A stretch of 64,000 nucleotides of DNA. Source: Gelatoporia subvermispora B (Eukaryota; Basidiomycota; Agaricomycetes; Polyporales; Gelatoporiaceae). Shown here in pieces: positions 48,108 to 60,792 of the stretch. The DNA lies in assembly GCA_000320605.2 (NCBI GenBank), contig KB445803.1, forward strand, positions 814,617 through 878,616. Direction: 5' to 3'. The notes beneath the pieces are model-generated. The model saw only the letters and a list, made by a program, of their open reading frames with translations, made no database searches and was not told the origin of the DNA. The first letter of the stretch is position 1. Each line of letters starts with the position of its first letter. The position numbers and the translations under genes are program-made.

Positions 48108-49514
48108 CTACCCGCCGGCGACCCAGTCTAGAAACGCAGCCACATCAAGCACACGCCCGAACGTCAGCTCGGTTCTTTCCGCCTCTTCCACCCCGGGATC
48201 CTCTCTACCACCACCAGCGCGGCATATCGCGCCCATATCCACAAACGCGTCCAGCAAGTTGTGCTTGACGCCCCTCGCACGCGCGTTTGCCCCACACAGC
48301 GGTGGATAAGCTGGCGGCGGCATGCTATATCGCGGCGCGTCTCCCAGTTCCGTCCGTACACTCGTCTTCTCGTCGCACGCTGCCGACCCATGCGCGCCCT
48401 CGTACGTACTTTCCGCGGCGTCGCTTACTTGCACGATCTGCCCAAGGTCCGCGTCAGCTGATGTGCGAGACAAGGCGCAGCGCAGGACGATAGGAGTCGT
48501 ACGGACCATGTGCGACCGATCTGAGGCGAACTCGTCCAGGAAGATCTCCGCGGGCACGATACGAAACAGGCTGGTGGCGTCCCCGGGTGGGAGTCAGTAC
48601 GGGCTCTATGTCCGGCTGCCCAATCGTTAGCGAGGTGGGTCAGGCTGGCTTGCGATTACATCTTGAGGTCTCGCGCATGACAAGTGCCACGCCACATATC
48701 GAAGTGTTGTGTTACTTGCATGGGCCGCACTACCTCTATTTGTCTTGGCAGGACGATCGGCTCTCCATCGTAGGCATCACTCCCAACACTACCCGGGTTC
48801 CCCCAATGCCCGAGCCCGAAACCAGGCCTGACTCACCTAGCTAACGGTAAGTCACGAATGCATGGAACACGTACCTATGAAATTGCTGCGGCACTTGAGC
48901 TGCGACTTGTCTGTCGAACGCATACGGAAACGTCCCGTGGATGTAATCTACGTACGTGACGTCGCATCTGTCAATTAACACGACCGCCCATATCCAGTAA
49001 AGTAGGGGTGCACACCTAGCCCCGGACACGGATTGGGCAAGCGGGAATCAAAGTCGTACACCCATGTTCCGGCATGAGCAGCCTCGTTGCTGTTGCGATG
49101 CCGACATGGCTCACGAGGCTGGAGGACGAGCACGACGTGGTAGTCCCAAACGACTATATCTTTCCGAGCTTTCTGGCCCCACAGGGCAACCTGGAGATTG
49201 CAGCTGTAAGTCCGATGGCCGTGCCGGGAGCCGGGCACGAGCTGAGACCCCTGGCATGCAGGTGGCGCAAGCTAGCCCTGCAGCGCAAGGGAAAGTGCAC
49301 CGACCGTCTTGGTCTCGTTGGAGATGAATATGGCATGAGCGGCCCAGGGCCAGTCGTCGGTCTCAGTGGCGAGTGCCTGAAACATCTGTGCTAATAGGTA
49401 GACGTTCTCTTCGCAATAGCAATTGGTGTATGTGGCGTCAGGCGGGAGAGGCGGAGGGCCGCTCCGGATTAGACTCGCAGACTGCTGATGATCGTCCGAA
49501 AGCATAACTAGCAA
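48108..49514 (-). CDS. NTAQ1: Protein N-terminal glutamine amidohydrolase (NTAQ1-like)
   Basis: NTAQ1 deamidates N-terminal glutamine to glutamate, creating a secondary N-degron for the arginylation branch of the N-end rule. Four exons on the minus strand: 49514-49305, 49190-49016, 48947-48875 and 48570-48108, all in phase (306 residues, or 303 if the second ATG at 49,505 is used). The Cys-His-Asp triad is visible: CYCEEN near residue 34, VVWDYHVVLVLQPR, and WVYDFDSRLPNPCPG. The family C-terminal block is also present (FRIVPAEIFLDEFASDRSHM, then PPPAYPPLCG and KHNLLDAFVDMG). At about 300 residues it is longer than the animal enzyme; the extra length lies in the C-terminal half. The first intron uses a weak GTCGGT donor. 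Confidence 0.88.
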
Positions 49515-49862
49515 TGAATTGAGATGGGCAATGATGATGCGGTGACGAGCACGTATGGGACAGAGAGACGAAGAGGATGGGAAGTGGAAGAGGAGGAAGA
49601 CTGCATGCTAACATGTACGTGACGGGCTATTACCCTGGCCGGCTAAGATAACCCTATATGATTATATGGTACACCGTAAATATCCCAACGGCACCCGGGA
49701 CACCAAACGCAGCAGAGGACGCCCAGAGCATTCGCGCGAGTCGTGATTTTCGTGATCTGTCCGGCGGGTCAACGCAAGCCCAAACGCAGCACGAGGGGCG
49801 GCATAACGAAACGGGTACGCACGGAGGGTATAAAACATCAAGGGGTATGAACTCGCGTGACA
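49515..49862. promoter_or_regulatory. Intergenic, NTAQ1 upstream region
   Basis: Contains the NTAQ1 promoter and the 3' end of the small-protein gene. A TATAAAA at 49,829 points the wrong way for either neighbour. An ATATAATCATATA stretch near 49,660 is a possible core element. Confidence 0.3.
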
Positions 49863-50258
49863 TCACCGGAGCCTGGTCGCCTGGCCGCTGCCCGCGGCGA
49901 CGGGGTGCTGGTCGATGCTCCAGGTCTGCTTGTTGGTGAGCACGTCCGAGACCTTCTTCTTGAGCAGGATGTCGTCGAGGTCTGGTGAAGAGCGCTCCGG
50001 GCGGAACGGCGTGAAGATGGGCTTCGCCGCGCCCGGGCCTGACTTTGCGCTCGCGCCGCGCTTCGGCGTCGGCGACTGGATGGGCGCGGCGTGGGCGGGC
50101 GCACGGGACGCAGAGCTGGTGTGCGGCGACTTGGCCGCGACGGGGACGTGGTGCGGGAACTGGGACGGCGCGACGGGCTTGGGGAGCAAGCCGGAGTTGT
50201 TCGTGAACGGGTGGGTCGCGAGGGGGTCGAAGGAGGTCAGCGTGGATGGGGACTGCAT
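49863..50258 (-). CDS. Small conserved-looking protein, 131 residues
   Basis: A single-exon frame starts MQSPSTLTSFDPLATHPFTN and stops at TGA 49,863. The first 80 residues are Pro/Ser/Ala-rich and probably disordered (PHHVPVAAKSPHTSSASRAP, PIQSPTPKRG). The C-terminal part is denser: IFTPFRPERSSPDLDDILLK, then KKVSDVLTNKQTWS. It reads like a short linear-motif region and is the part to compare across basidiomycetes. I do not recognise a family. A TATATA sequence lies 82 bases upstream of the ATG, supporting this start. Confidence 0.55.
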   Translation of the reverse strand: MQSPSTLTSFDPLATHPFTNNSGLLPKPVAPSQFPHHVPVAAKSPHTSSASRAPAHAAPIQSPTPKRGASAKSGPGAAKPIFTPFRPERSSPDLDDILLKKKVSDVLTNKQTWSIDQHPVAAGSGQATRLR

Positions 50259-50339
50259 GGTGGCGAGCGAGTCGGGAGGGTGAGCGAAGAGATTAGGATA
50301 GCTGGGTAAGCTAAGAAACGAGAGACCGAGGAGGGCGGT

Positions 50340-50345
50340 TATATA
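50340..50345 (-). promoter_or_regulatory. TATA box of the small-protein gene
   Basis: TATATA within GCTATATAACC on the minus strand, 82 bases before the ATG at 50,258. The spacing suits a fungal core promoter. Confidence 0.4.
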
Positions 50346-53300
50346 GCAAGGAGCAGAGATGGAATATTGTTTTTGTGCAGGGGCAGCTGCCACTGTATTG
50401 GCCAAAAAGGGAAAGACAGAGTGGATCGGGGAAATCGCGGGCCTCCCCTGGCTATCCCTCCTCTTCCCTGGGCGTCCTCTCAATCTGCTCACGGGGCTTG
50501 CTCCCTTCCTGCGGTAGACACAGCCCACACACACATCACATGTTTTCCCTGTCCCAGTTTACAACCCAATCGTGCGCAACTCGTCCTCAAACCAGGTCTA
50601 CAGCCCTGACAGAATGCCCCCGAATCATTCTTTGCGTGTCCTTTCGAAAGCAATCGAACAATTCCACCAACCAGAAGGCCTCTATGTTTTGCTTTTCTCC
50701 AGCCTTTCCCCGCGCGCAGCACTCGTCCTAGCACAACAAGTGCCGCCTGTGTGCTCGGCATCACCTCGACGTGCGCCTGCGACGCTGCTTCCGCTTACGA
50801 CAACTATCCGTGCTCGTCTGCTCGTCTCTCGTGCGCACGCGCGCACAATCGGCGTTCTGTGCACGAGGCACAGCGCACTGACACATCGCAACGGGCCCTC
50901 GGCTGCGCGCGCGCATCCTGGCGAACCCAGCGGGTCCCAATGCACATCTTCGTCCCATACAGATCCCCAGGAATCCCCTGCGGTCCGAGATCGCGATCGC
51001 ACGCACGCACGCTTGGGGGCTTCTTGCTCAATCCAGCGCGCGTCGTTGTGGGCAGCTGACGGCGGTCGGCTACGCGATGTCCCTGCTAATGAACCTGGGG
51101 CAGATATGGGGTATGGAGCGGCTGCTGGGGCGGGTGCGCCGCACTTCGCGGCTAGCGCACTGAGTCAAGCGTGCCTGCTGGTGCCGTCAACGAGCAGCAC
51201 CGGGCTTGCGGAAGTCAGGTCCTCGGCGCTCGATGCGCACGAGCACGGCCCGTTTCGGACGTGATGCAGAAGGCTGCTGTATTTCGACATGCCTCGCTTG
51301 AGCGTCCCGGCGAGGCAACCAAATATACCAGGCTGTACATGGCAAGGGGCGACCCGAGCGCTGTAGAAGGAGTATGAATTGCGATCACGGCCGTCTCGTT
51401 CGGATACAGGTGCAGCGCTATGCACGGCCGCTGTAGATGGTATGCAATTCGAGGTAAACGGGCCTTCGTATGAGTCTGCGGACGTGAGGACGCCTCCCAC
51501 GGGCAGTATTCTTGACCACGTTTGACGCCCGGTTCGTGTCGCTGGGCCGGAGGATGTATGCAAGTGTAATCCTGCGTGATGATCCAGAGATAGAGGGCTG
51601 TCAGGTGGCAAACGGTGCGCAAAGTTGTCGTAAGGCGGGCGGACCAAGGCCAGCGTGCGTGCACCAGAAGACGACACGCCGCTGCGTCTGAGCAGAGCCA
51701 TGACATTCGTCTGTCGTTCGTCGGCCTTTGGCTGTCCGAAGAGCACCTTCGCTGCAACCTGCATTCCCGGGGTGACCGGACATTCAGAGAGCCTGTTCCG
51801 CGGGCCGACACTTGGATCATAGGACGTCGAATCTCCCCTGGCAGACATTCTGGCGTCTCCAAGCTGACGCGATAATCCATCGGCGTAAACGGCGCGCGTC
51901 GCGAAGCTGGCGTCGAGGGCAGAGTTTTGCAGTCATTGCGCTCAGAGAGGTATTTCGAGCCCCCGACGTACCCACAGGAGGCTTTCCACCCTCACTAGCT
52001 CCATATTGTGCTCCGCGCAAGGGGGCGAAGACTGGGTGATGGCCACCCGTTGGAGTTGCGCCGCAGAGTCACTGGGTGCTGTCGGTGGCTGGAGCCCGTC
52101 CAAGCAGCTTCGCATAGCCCCGGTGAGCCTCTTCGCGACATCCAGAGTGCGCAAGACGGCTGCCGAGTTCGAAGACAGGAGGCGTGTAGCGGGCCTCGTT
52201 CCGTTTGCGCAGGCGGAGACATGGCGCGCAAGACAAGACGGAGGATAGCAAGGCTGGGAGGAGCATCCGAGCGAGCGGTGCGATGACGACAGCATGGATC
52301 GTCTGCGGCCTCGTATGGCGCTATCTGCAATCTGCGCTCAATTGCACGCACTGAATTGCATTAACTCGTATTGTCCCCGCCAGGTTCGCGCTGACGTCGT
52401 CGCGATATCGCTTCGGTTTTCGCGCATCGCGGACATACCTACGCCTCCCCGCGATGATGCGCGTGGCCGACCGTGTTCCTATTCGCCCGCATACGGCTCA
52501 GAATCCTCAGGGACCGCGATACGAACCGCCAGTGTTCTCTTCCACCTTTATCATTGCCCGTTATTTGCTGCGCACCGCACAGTCTAGGCCGCCGAACCCG
52601 TTGCGTCATAGCTTCGCGATGCGGTAGTGCGCACATCCCTGATGCGCATTGCCCAGGGCCGCTTATTCCAGGCCTGCAATAGCAGGATATGCCCACCGCC
52701 ACGCTTCTTTCCGCTCAGACCAAGCCCTGACATTTGCAAATGTGCGGCGGGCGGCCGACACGCTGCAAGTAGCGTACAGTGTCGAACAGCTGTAAATCAC
52801 TATCCGAAATTGTCTGTGAAGCTACCACCATTTCACGTGACATCAGCTTCAGGAACTTGGCACGGGCGAGCATGAGTCTGTCGCGCAATCACGGCGCTTT
52901 CTGGGCAAACAAATGACGTCCGAGAGCAGCGGTAGATTAGGGGAATCTGGTAACAATCATAGAGTTCCCGCTATACGCGATTTGGACGCCCCTGGCTACT
53001 CGGAAGATGTCAAGATACCTGAGCCCCAGCGCCAGGACTCAGGCCGCTCGGAGATTCGAGGGCCTTCCCAGAGTGAGCCAGTGCATCGGACTATCTCTAG
53101 AAAGGCTATAACGCACACAGCTTTCCCTGAGTCTCACGCGCAATCCTAAATGCGTCCGCCAACATGCCGAGACCAGTACGTCGACGGTCGCAAGTGCGTC
53201 CGATGGTATTATTCGACTGGGTGCCCGTGATATATCGCTGTGCATTCTTTCGTTTAACGTTTCGATAAATCGAGCACTGTAAGTGCCGTTCATGCCGTTC

Positions 53301-53567
53301 ACGCAAGTCAAGTTTTCCAGTACAAGGCGCCAGTCTAGGTGATGAGAAGCAAAGACAGTGTTTATGATGCAACTTTCGAGCTTAGGTGCATACAGGTACC
53401 AGGTACCTGGAAGCATACGACTTCCACAACACGACACGCATCAGATGGCGAAGATGGTTTGCTCCAAGTAAAAATAAGACAATAGAAACCAGTAAGTAGA
53501 GTATGCACAGCTAACCGGAACAGCATATAACGAGAAATCCAAAGCGTCCACAGCAGAGTAAGTAGTA
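50346..53567. other. Long GC-rich spacer without a supportable gene
   Basis: Several long frames (up to about 230 codons) overlap on both strands between 50,570 and 52,350, as GC-rich sequence allows by chance. None shows a domain, a coherent splice chain or the third-position bias of the neighbours. A non-coding RNA or an unrecognised lineage-specific gene cannot be excluded. Confidence 0.4.
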
Positions 53568-56500
53568 TCACGGGTCAGATCCCATCGAACCGAGCATATG
53601 TTCCAGCCGCTCCTCCACCGTCCAGCTCATTTGAGCAGACGAACCGATAGAGGATGACGTGGAGTGTTGAACTTGGTGGTGCGGGCGAGATTGCGGAAGT
53701 TCGGGAGTGATGTTGAAGGAGCCGGCGTCCACGCCGCGCGAGAGGTTCTCAATAAGGCGGCCAATCTGCGCGGAGGAACTGAAGAACACCTGAAAAGTCG
53801 TTCGAATTAATGTTTGCTTCTACCCAACATCATCATCATCGAAACTCACCTTGGTCTCCGGACGGTTCACCTTCGCAGGCTGCTTCTTGCGCGACAAGAA
53901 TGACGAAGTGCTGCCACGTGAAGACTTCCGCTCGTGCCCCTTGAAGAACACCTTGACGCCCTCGTTGTTGTCCTTCAGCGAGTACTCGGAGATGAAGCTA
54001 GCCCGATCGCCATAGAACGATTCGGCGCCATCGGTGTCTCGGAGACCGTTAACGATCGACCTGGGGCATGTAAGCATACGCGACGGTCTAGATCGACGGA
54101 GTACTCACCAAATTGTTTCGCCATTTGCCAGCTCGACGAGCTCGATAGCGGGACCAGATCCTTCGTGCGATTCATCTTGTCCATTTTGTGCCTCGAGGTT
54201 GGATGGACCGGCTGCCTTGCCGTCCCCGCTGTACATCTCATACCTGCATGTCATATCGAAGTTAGTATCGTCTCATATTTTCAGATCAGATATAGAATTG
54301 GGACGCACAGTGAATCATACGTCGAACTAGAGTTCTCCGTCTGAGCCGGCACAGCAAGGTGCTCGACCCGAGCCGCAATGGAAGGTGGGAGGCGAGGGAC
54401 AGGGGGAGAAGTATCGGTGGAGAACCGCCGACTGGTGCTCGTCCTCTGCGGAGGGGGAGTGGGGACACGCTCTTGCACGGAGCCTTTCGAATGAGTGGAT
54501 GTCGCGCTCGTCGAGCGGCGCCGCTTCGACGTCGACTGCTTCCGCATCAGCGCGGCGAGGTCGAACGTCGACGTCCTGGTATCAGAAGGAACGATGATGG
54601 TCCGTCTTACAATGCTGCTGCCTGGGTTTTCGCCCGCCCGCGCAGGCCGCGGGCGCGGCAGCGCGGCGGACATTTGCGGAGGCGGGGCTTCCGTGGAGGG
54701 TCTGGGGGAATAGGCGTCCATGCTCGTGCGCCCCTCTGAGGGTTGTGGGGAGCGAGTTCGGTCGAAGATGCTGCTCTCGTGTGCATTGCGCAGAGCGCTC
54801 CTCCGCTTCTCGGATACGGAAGTCATCCTGGTTACCTTCGTCCATGCCGTTGATCGGGACGATGTCGAGGGTGAGCGAGCGAGCAGGTCGCTCAGGGCCG
54901 CTTGGTCCAGTCCTAGGTTCGACGCTGCATCGAACAGCTGCCTCAGCGCCGCCTCGTCATTATGTGTCTGCACGGGCGTGCTTTCGCTTTCCGACAGCCC
55001 TGGAGAGATCGGTGGCAGCATCTGTTTAGGGTCCGTGCCGTTTGCCATAAAGTCGAGTCTTGTTGCTGGCGCGGAATAGGACTGTTCAGAGCCATGTTCG
55101 CGTGTGGATATGGAAGGGAGCGACGAGGGCGAATACGAGGAACTGGAGGGGAATTGAGACGAGGACGATGCAGAGGTCACAAACGATGCGCTTCCCGGAA
55201 TCGGGCGCTGATACGACGTATCGACAGTCTTCTGCTTGCGGAAGCGGGCCATGAATCCCTTCAGACCCGGCGCTGCCGATGCAGGCGGGCTCGGCATTGG
55301 AGGAACGGGTGCCTTCAAGCGGCCGCCGTCAGCTGCACTGTGTAGCGCAGGCTCTCCACGAAGAGACAGATTCGCAGTGCTGTAATTCGCCTCTTGAGAG
55401 GATGGAGGGGTTCTCAGCTCGAATGGGAAGGGAGTGATCTCGTCGCCGTTGAGCGTAGGTGGTTTTGTCTTGAGGGTTCCGCGCAGCTTCCTGAACCGCG
55501 AGCCGATACGAGCCGATGGCGCCTGGTGCGTGCTTCCGCCGGGCGTCGTGGGCCGGAGGGGGATAGTATCGACGCTGGTAGATGCCGACACGAGCTTCGG
55601 CGACGAGATCTGGTTGGGACTGATCTTCTTCCTTGGCGTTGCACCGTTGGCCTCGGCGAATTTGGGAATCGACGGCGACTTCCGCAGCGCTGCAGTTGCA
55701 GCTTCGGCCCGACGCTGCACATCCAGGGCAAGGCTACGGGGATCCAGTGACAGACTAGTAGAAATTGATGGCGTGAGACCAGGGCTAGCCGGGAGAGACA
55801 GTTCTTGAGTCCTTGGAGTCTGCATAGTAACAGGTGATTGCTCAGGTTCAGGCAAGGGCTGCGCTTCTGTAACAGTGAGGGGGAGTTCCTGGGCGCGAGG
55901 GGTCTCATTTTCCTGCGACACGAATACATGTGGCGATAGATCGGTCGAAAATGGGTCTTCCCCGCCAAATAGCACGTCAGCTAGTGCTCGGTGGCGTCGA
56001 CCAGGACTCGAGAGCTCGTTCCCTGTCGGTGATTGATTCGCAGACGAAGAGCTACTAGGCACAGTTGTCGGAGCGGGTAGCTGTGCTACCTGTGCTCGGG
56101 GCGAGTTGATACTGTCCACGACAGAGTCAAGCAGAGCGTTTGCCTTGGCAATGTGGTCATTGTCGACAGCACGGCTTGACGAAGCAACGGGCTGAGACTG
56201 AGGCTGAGGTTGGGGAGTAGGACTAGTGACCTGTCGAAAGAGCTCTAATTTAGACTGCTGTTAAGACTCGGTCAATCATCAACTTACCCTCTGCTCAACG
56301 GTCCCGTTGACAGAGTAATTGGACTGCGAAGTGGATGGCCTTCGCTTCCTGATCGACGAAGCACGGTTGCGACCCTCTGGTGTGGCAGCCTTCGCAAGCG
56401 CCGCACTGACTAATTTATCCTGGATCGCCACAAAGTCAGACTTCGTCAGGCCGCTCTGGCGTCGCACCGCGTCCTCATAATCCAGCCCTTCATACGGCGA

Positions 56501-58658
56501 CGTGCCCGGAGTCGATGTGCTAGACTTGGAGACATCATGCCACTCCGTCTGCTCCGAGTCTAGGCTGCTAAGCAGGCCAAACAGCCTGTTCTTCGTGTGG
56601 TCCTCATCCCATGAATGGTAACTAGACCCCATGCTGTCGAGTGACGACCGTGACGAGTTTGCGATTGGCGCAAGCAATAGTCCGCTCGCATGCGACGAGT
56701 TGAACGACATATGCGCGGGCACACTCTGTTTCGAGGATCGTCTACTGGGGCCGAAGCTATCACCATTTGTGTGCGGCTGCTCGGAGAATGTAGGCGTCGT
56801 CGGCGAGCGACTGAGCCCGTACGTTGGCGTCGGCGAGCGCAGTGGGCGATTGAGCATCTGCACGGGCGAGCTTGCGTCCCGACCCGACATCGCTGAAGGT
56901 GGCCGATCGATCGCTGGAGATTTGCCGCGATCGAGCTGTTCCCGCTCCATCCATGGTGAGTCGGGCAGCGCAGGTGAACGGAGCGACCTCGACATGGATT
57001 TCGAGCGCTCGAGGGCGTCACCATTGATATCGTGCAAGCTCACGCTGCTCGCGCTGCGACTGTGACCAGACACACTGCTACCGCTTCGTCCATGCCTGGA
57101 CGTGGTACTTGGCGATGTGTTCCAGGTGATGTTCGACGGCGTTGTGGGGCGTGAAGGCGGGTTGGTGAGGGGCTGGAATGCCGGGCCCGAGAGTGGTGAC
57201 GCGGGCAGTCGCCTAGAGGTAGGCGACTCGGCTGTATCACTCGCTTGGCCGACGCTGCCAGCGCGCGGGCGGTCTTCAGGAGTATATCTTCCATTGGTGC
57301 TCCTATTGAAGAACAGAGGGGAGGTTGACAGGTATGGTGGAGACACTGGACGAGCCGCCTGGCGAGTTGTGGATGCATTCGAGCTACTCCTGTACAAACC
57401 TGAGGTGAACTGTTGAGCAATCGCGGCTGACACAGGTGTCGTTGTCCCAGGGAGGCGAGGAGACGTAGCACGCGGCGTTGAGGAGGGTGTCAGATCGTCC
57501 GAGTCGAATGTCGCATCCCGCGGTGTCATTGGGCGGGGCATGCCAGGTGTGTATCCAGGTAGGCGGGGCGTAGGGGACGTTGTACGTGAACGCGGAAATG
57601 GCGACCCACGTTGTGCGTCTCCTGACACAATCGCGGTATCAGTGGATACTGCGGTTCCGGCCTCATAATCTCCTGCTGGCACGGGTTCCATATTGAACTA
57701 CGAGGTAATCGCATATGAGCACACGAGACTCTCGAAATAGAAACAGACGCACATTGGCTGAGAGGACACTCGACGGGATCGGGGTGTGCAGGATCGGGGA
57801 CCTCTCCATAAGGATCTCGTCGTCACCTTCCTCCTCCAGCTCCCGAATGACTTCGTCCAATGCCATCGAGGCGCGGTGGAGTCCCTGAGGCAACAGCGCT
57901 TTTGATATCCGCGTGTTCAGAGGGGCCGTCTCCGGCTCGTCCTCCGTGTGTGGCGTGCGCGACGTGGGGGTCTCCGTCTGCTCTCTCTCAAACTTTCTAT
58001 CATTGTTGGGGCTGGATGGAGCAGAGCTGGACGGCACCGAAGAGCTTCCATCAGGCGTGACAGGGCGCAAGCTTTGGTTGTCTGAATATATTGACGCGTT
58101 CTGACCTCGTCTGCTACTTGTCATCCCGCTACTGATGCTCATATTGGACTCCGAGGGCGTGACAGAGTACGTCCGAGTGCTACCGGTCGTGCGGCGGGTC
58201 TGCTGCACGGAGCGTAAATACGACTGATCGCGGAGCTTGCCAGAGCCAAAGAGGTTGTTGCTCATGCGCCGGTTGCTGTGCGAGCCCTTCGTGGACGACA
58301 AAGACGTCATGGACGGCGACGTATGCAGCACGGATGTGGGCGTGAGTTCGGAGGGGGCAAGGCCGGGGGAAGGCGGTATCGTTGGCGAGCGGTCGGGACG
58401 CTCGTCTTGGGATCTGCTGGTCGCGCTATCGGCGCGTGGACGGGTGTGAGCACTCTCTGCGCGGAGGCGGCTGAGCGCCTCCAGGATCATGTCCTCTTCC
58501 TCTTCCGATACCTGTTTCTCAGAGCCCCGGGCCCGCTGCTCGGCGAACTTGAGCTTCAAGTCATCAAGCCTAATGGGATTGCCGGATGACGATCGGAGGA
58601 CGCTGAAGCGGCGCGTCAGGCTATACCATTCCAGCATGGTAGGTTGAGGGAGCGGCAC
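53568..58658 (-). CDS. Large serine-rich protein, about 1,600 residues
   Basis: Six exons on the minus strand: 58658-57753, 57697-56288, 56230-54309, 54243-54109, 54060-53850 and 53789-53568. They sum to 4,806 nt (1,601 residues) with all phases agreeing; a second ATG seven codons in is an alternative start. Two regions look structured. One is the N-terminus (MLEWYSLTRRFSVL, LDDLKLKFAEQRA, DMILEALSRLRAE). The other is the C-terminus (YDSLYEMYSG, IELVELANGETIWSIVNGLR, SFISEYSLKDNNEGVKVFFK, FFSSSAQIGRLIENLS). The 1,200 residues between are Ser/Thr/Pro-rich and disordered, with many SP and TP sites, as in phosphorylated cytoskeletal or polarity scaffolds. I know no named family, so the scaffold idea is only composition-based. 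Confidence 0.75.
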
Positions 58659-59769
58659 AGGTTAAGGATAGTAAGCAACAAACGGTAAACAACTGGACTG
58701 GTTAGAGGGAAGGAACGAGACGCACTCTGGTAAGATCAGAGATGTACGGAAATCCTCTGCGGGTGGGAGCGAGGGCAGCGGCTCGAGCTGCGGTGCACGC
58801 AGGGGGTCGGGCGGTGGGGCACGTTTAGCGTCTGATCTCTTGCTGTTGCATGGGGCGAGCCAGCACGCGTCCCGGTAGGTGGACGAATAGGTTATAATAC
58901 AGGGGACACGGAGTTAGTGCCATCAGAATGGGCGAAAGGTCCTGACGTGCGCACCGGAAGCGATGCATATCTAATTGACCCTGCCTGTCTAGGATTCGGC
59001 AATGTCTCGTTTACGACGGCCTCGTTGCGAACACGTTGAGATAACCCAGGGATGGGAGGAGGAGAGCGAACGCCACGCGGGAACTGCGAGGGATGGGCGG
59101 TGTGATTGCGTAAGAGTTGAGAAGGGTCCAGATCCGAGTACCAGGCCAGACAAAGAGATAGAGACGATATGTTAAAGTGGGAAAATTAAGGCGAACGAGC
59201 GAGGAACGTGTTGAACACGAGTTGGAGGAAGAGAAGCTACAGCACAAATGAGGCGACAGAGCGCTTTAGTGTTGCCAGAACAGGTCCAGAACGGCGGCAA
59301 ACACAGACAAGGTCGGTCTTGACGGTGCCTATATGCACGATGGAAGAAAACAAAAACGTCGGCAAGTCGGTCGAAGACGACGAGCAGGACGAGCTGGCCA
59401 AGGGTGGATACGCGAGGTCGCCAGAGGTCGCTTGAAAGGCGGCGCCGTTCGCGCGCCACCCCCGCAGCCTCTTTTCTGTCGCAGATCGCTCCGGCGGCTA
59501 CAGCCCACAGCGGTCCCGACCTCGACGTCGCCTAGCGGCTATCCTCCTCTTCGCGCGACCATTTCATCCTTCACGTACACATTCATTTCACACCCTCATT
59601 GTCTCTCGCCTAGCACAAGCTTTACAGAGCACATGCTACTGACCCTACGCTTATTCATACACAGTCCTCGATCCAACTTCTTGTCCTCATGACAGATGCC
59701 TGATATCACACTCCTCACAATCCCAATCAAGGGCTCGCATACCTGTGTACAGCGCCCAGTCAGCCAACG
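58659..59769. promoter_or_regulatory. Intergenic, upstream of the serine-rich gene
   Basis: No gene is visible in 1.1 kb. It should carry the serine-rich gene promoter (a TATTATAACC sequence lies near 58,890 on the minus strand) and the 3' flank of the E2 gene. Confidence 0.3.
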
Positions 59770-60792
59770 TCAGGTCATACTGCGCAAGCACACGCACTTC
59801 TTGGTCCACTCCTTCGCCGTGGCAAGGAACTTGGACTTGTCAGTCTTTAATAGCTGTGAAATGCAGACACTAATGAGGCAGACTCAGGATGACTATATGA
59901 GTCCGCACTCACCGCCGCGATCTCGGGCTCAAATGGATCATCCGGGCTTGGGTTATTTACCTTCTCCTGGATGATGGCCAGCACTACCAATGACAACGTG
60001 AGCGTGGAATGGCGGCCGTGTTTGCATCTATACTGACCGGAGGACAATGTCACGGAGGGCTTCCACTGCGGGCGAGACAGTGCGCGTGATAGATGGGAAC
60101 AAAATCATTAGATCAAAGATGCAGCCAAGGGGAAGGCCAAGTGGTAGCACGAGTGAGCTATAACACGGGATACTGAGGGACTGTCCCACTTGCCTGGTCG
60201 CGCAGTACAGGGACACAGATATGGCCCTCCTCGTCGATTCCAGGGTGATATATCTTAGTGGTGAAGGTGACCTGATTGCATGCCGCGCCGTCAGGGCAAC
60301 ATGACAAATATCAACGGCGAAAGGGGACAGATGAGCTCAGCTCCGGTCACAGCGTTCCAGATTCCATACCGATGGTGCCTTGAACGGAAAGTCTTGCGGT
60401 AGTGACAAGCTAAAGTGGAAGGTTCCACCCTTGTAGGGACTGTCTGACTACGATCCGGATAGACAAGCCCTTTAGCCATCGAACACGATGGTTGCATAAG
60501 AACGCACCGCAGCCTTTATGGCACACTTCCATTCATACAGATTGTCATCCTGCGGCTCAACGGAGAGGCCCTGGGAGAGACGTTAGAGCTCCAGTGGTGT
60601 AGATTCCGAAGCAGCCACAGCATACATCGATCGGCCTGGTCTTCAACTCGGAGAGCTCCTGCGGTTCCCTAGATCAGAGTTGCGCCACGACTACAGTACT
60701 ATGGCTAAGTACCTTCTGGATACGACTACATTTGGTTTAGAAGAATCCACATACTGGCAGATATGCGAACGCTCTTACCGGACGGCTGCCAT
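59770..60792 (-). CDS. Ubiquitin-conjugating enzyme E2, UBE2L3-like
   Basis: E2 enzymes carry ubiquitin as a thioester and pass it to E3 ligases. Nine exons on the minus strand: 60792-60779, 60725-60713, 60658-60626, 60570-60508, 60447-60370, 60271-60194, 60065-60038, 59983-59913 and 59853-59770. They total 462 nt and 153 residues, the length of UBE2L3. The UBC fold is clear: MAAVRRIQKELSELK, GGTFHFSLSLPQDFPFKAPS, KIYHPGIDEEGHICVPVLRD, WKPSVTL and AKEWTKK. The active cysteine is residue 86, followed by V-P, and Phe is at 63. UBE2L3 likewise has Cys86, Pro88 and Phe63, features linked to HECT and RBR ligase preference. Exon 2 is 13 nt, and the intron after RDQ starts GCAAGT (GC-AG). The H-P-N motif of other E2s appears here as YHPGID. 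Confidence 0.9.

Noticed and set aside
49829..49835. TATAAAA as a promoter
   Set aside because: It points in the plus direction, where no gene follows.
50572..52351. Open frames of 170-230 codons on both strands in the 50.5-52.4 kb spacer
   Set aside because: They overlap each other in several frames, have no domain and no consistent splice chain, and are expected in GC-rich sequence.
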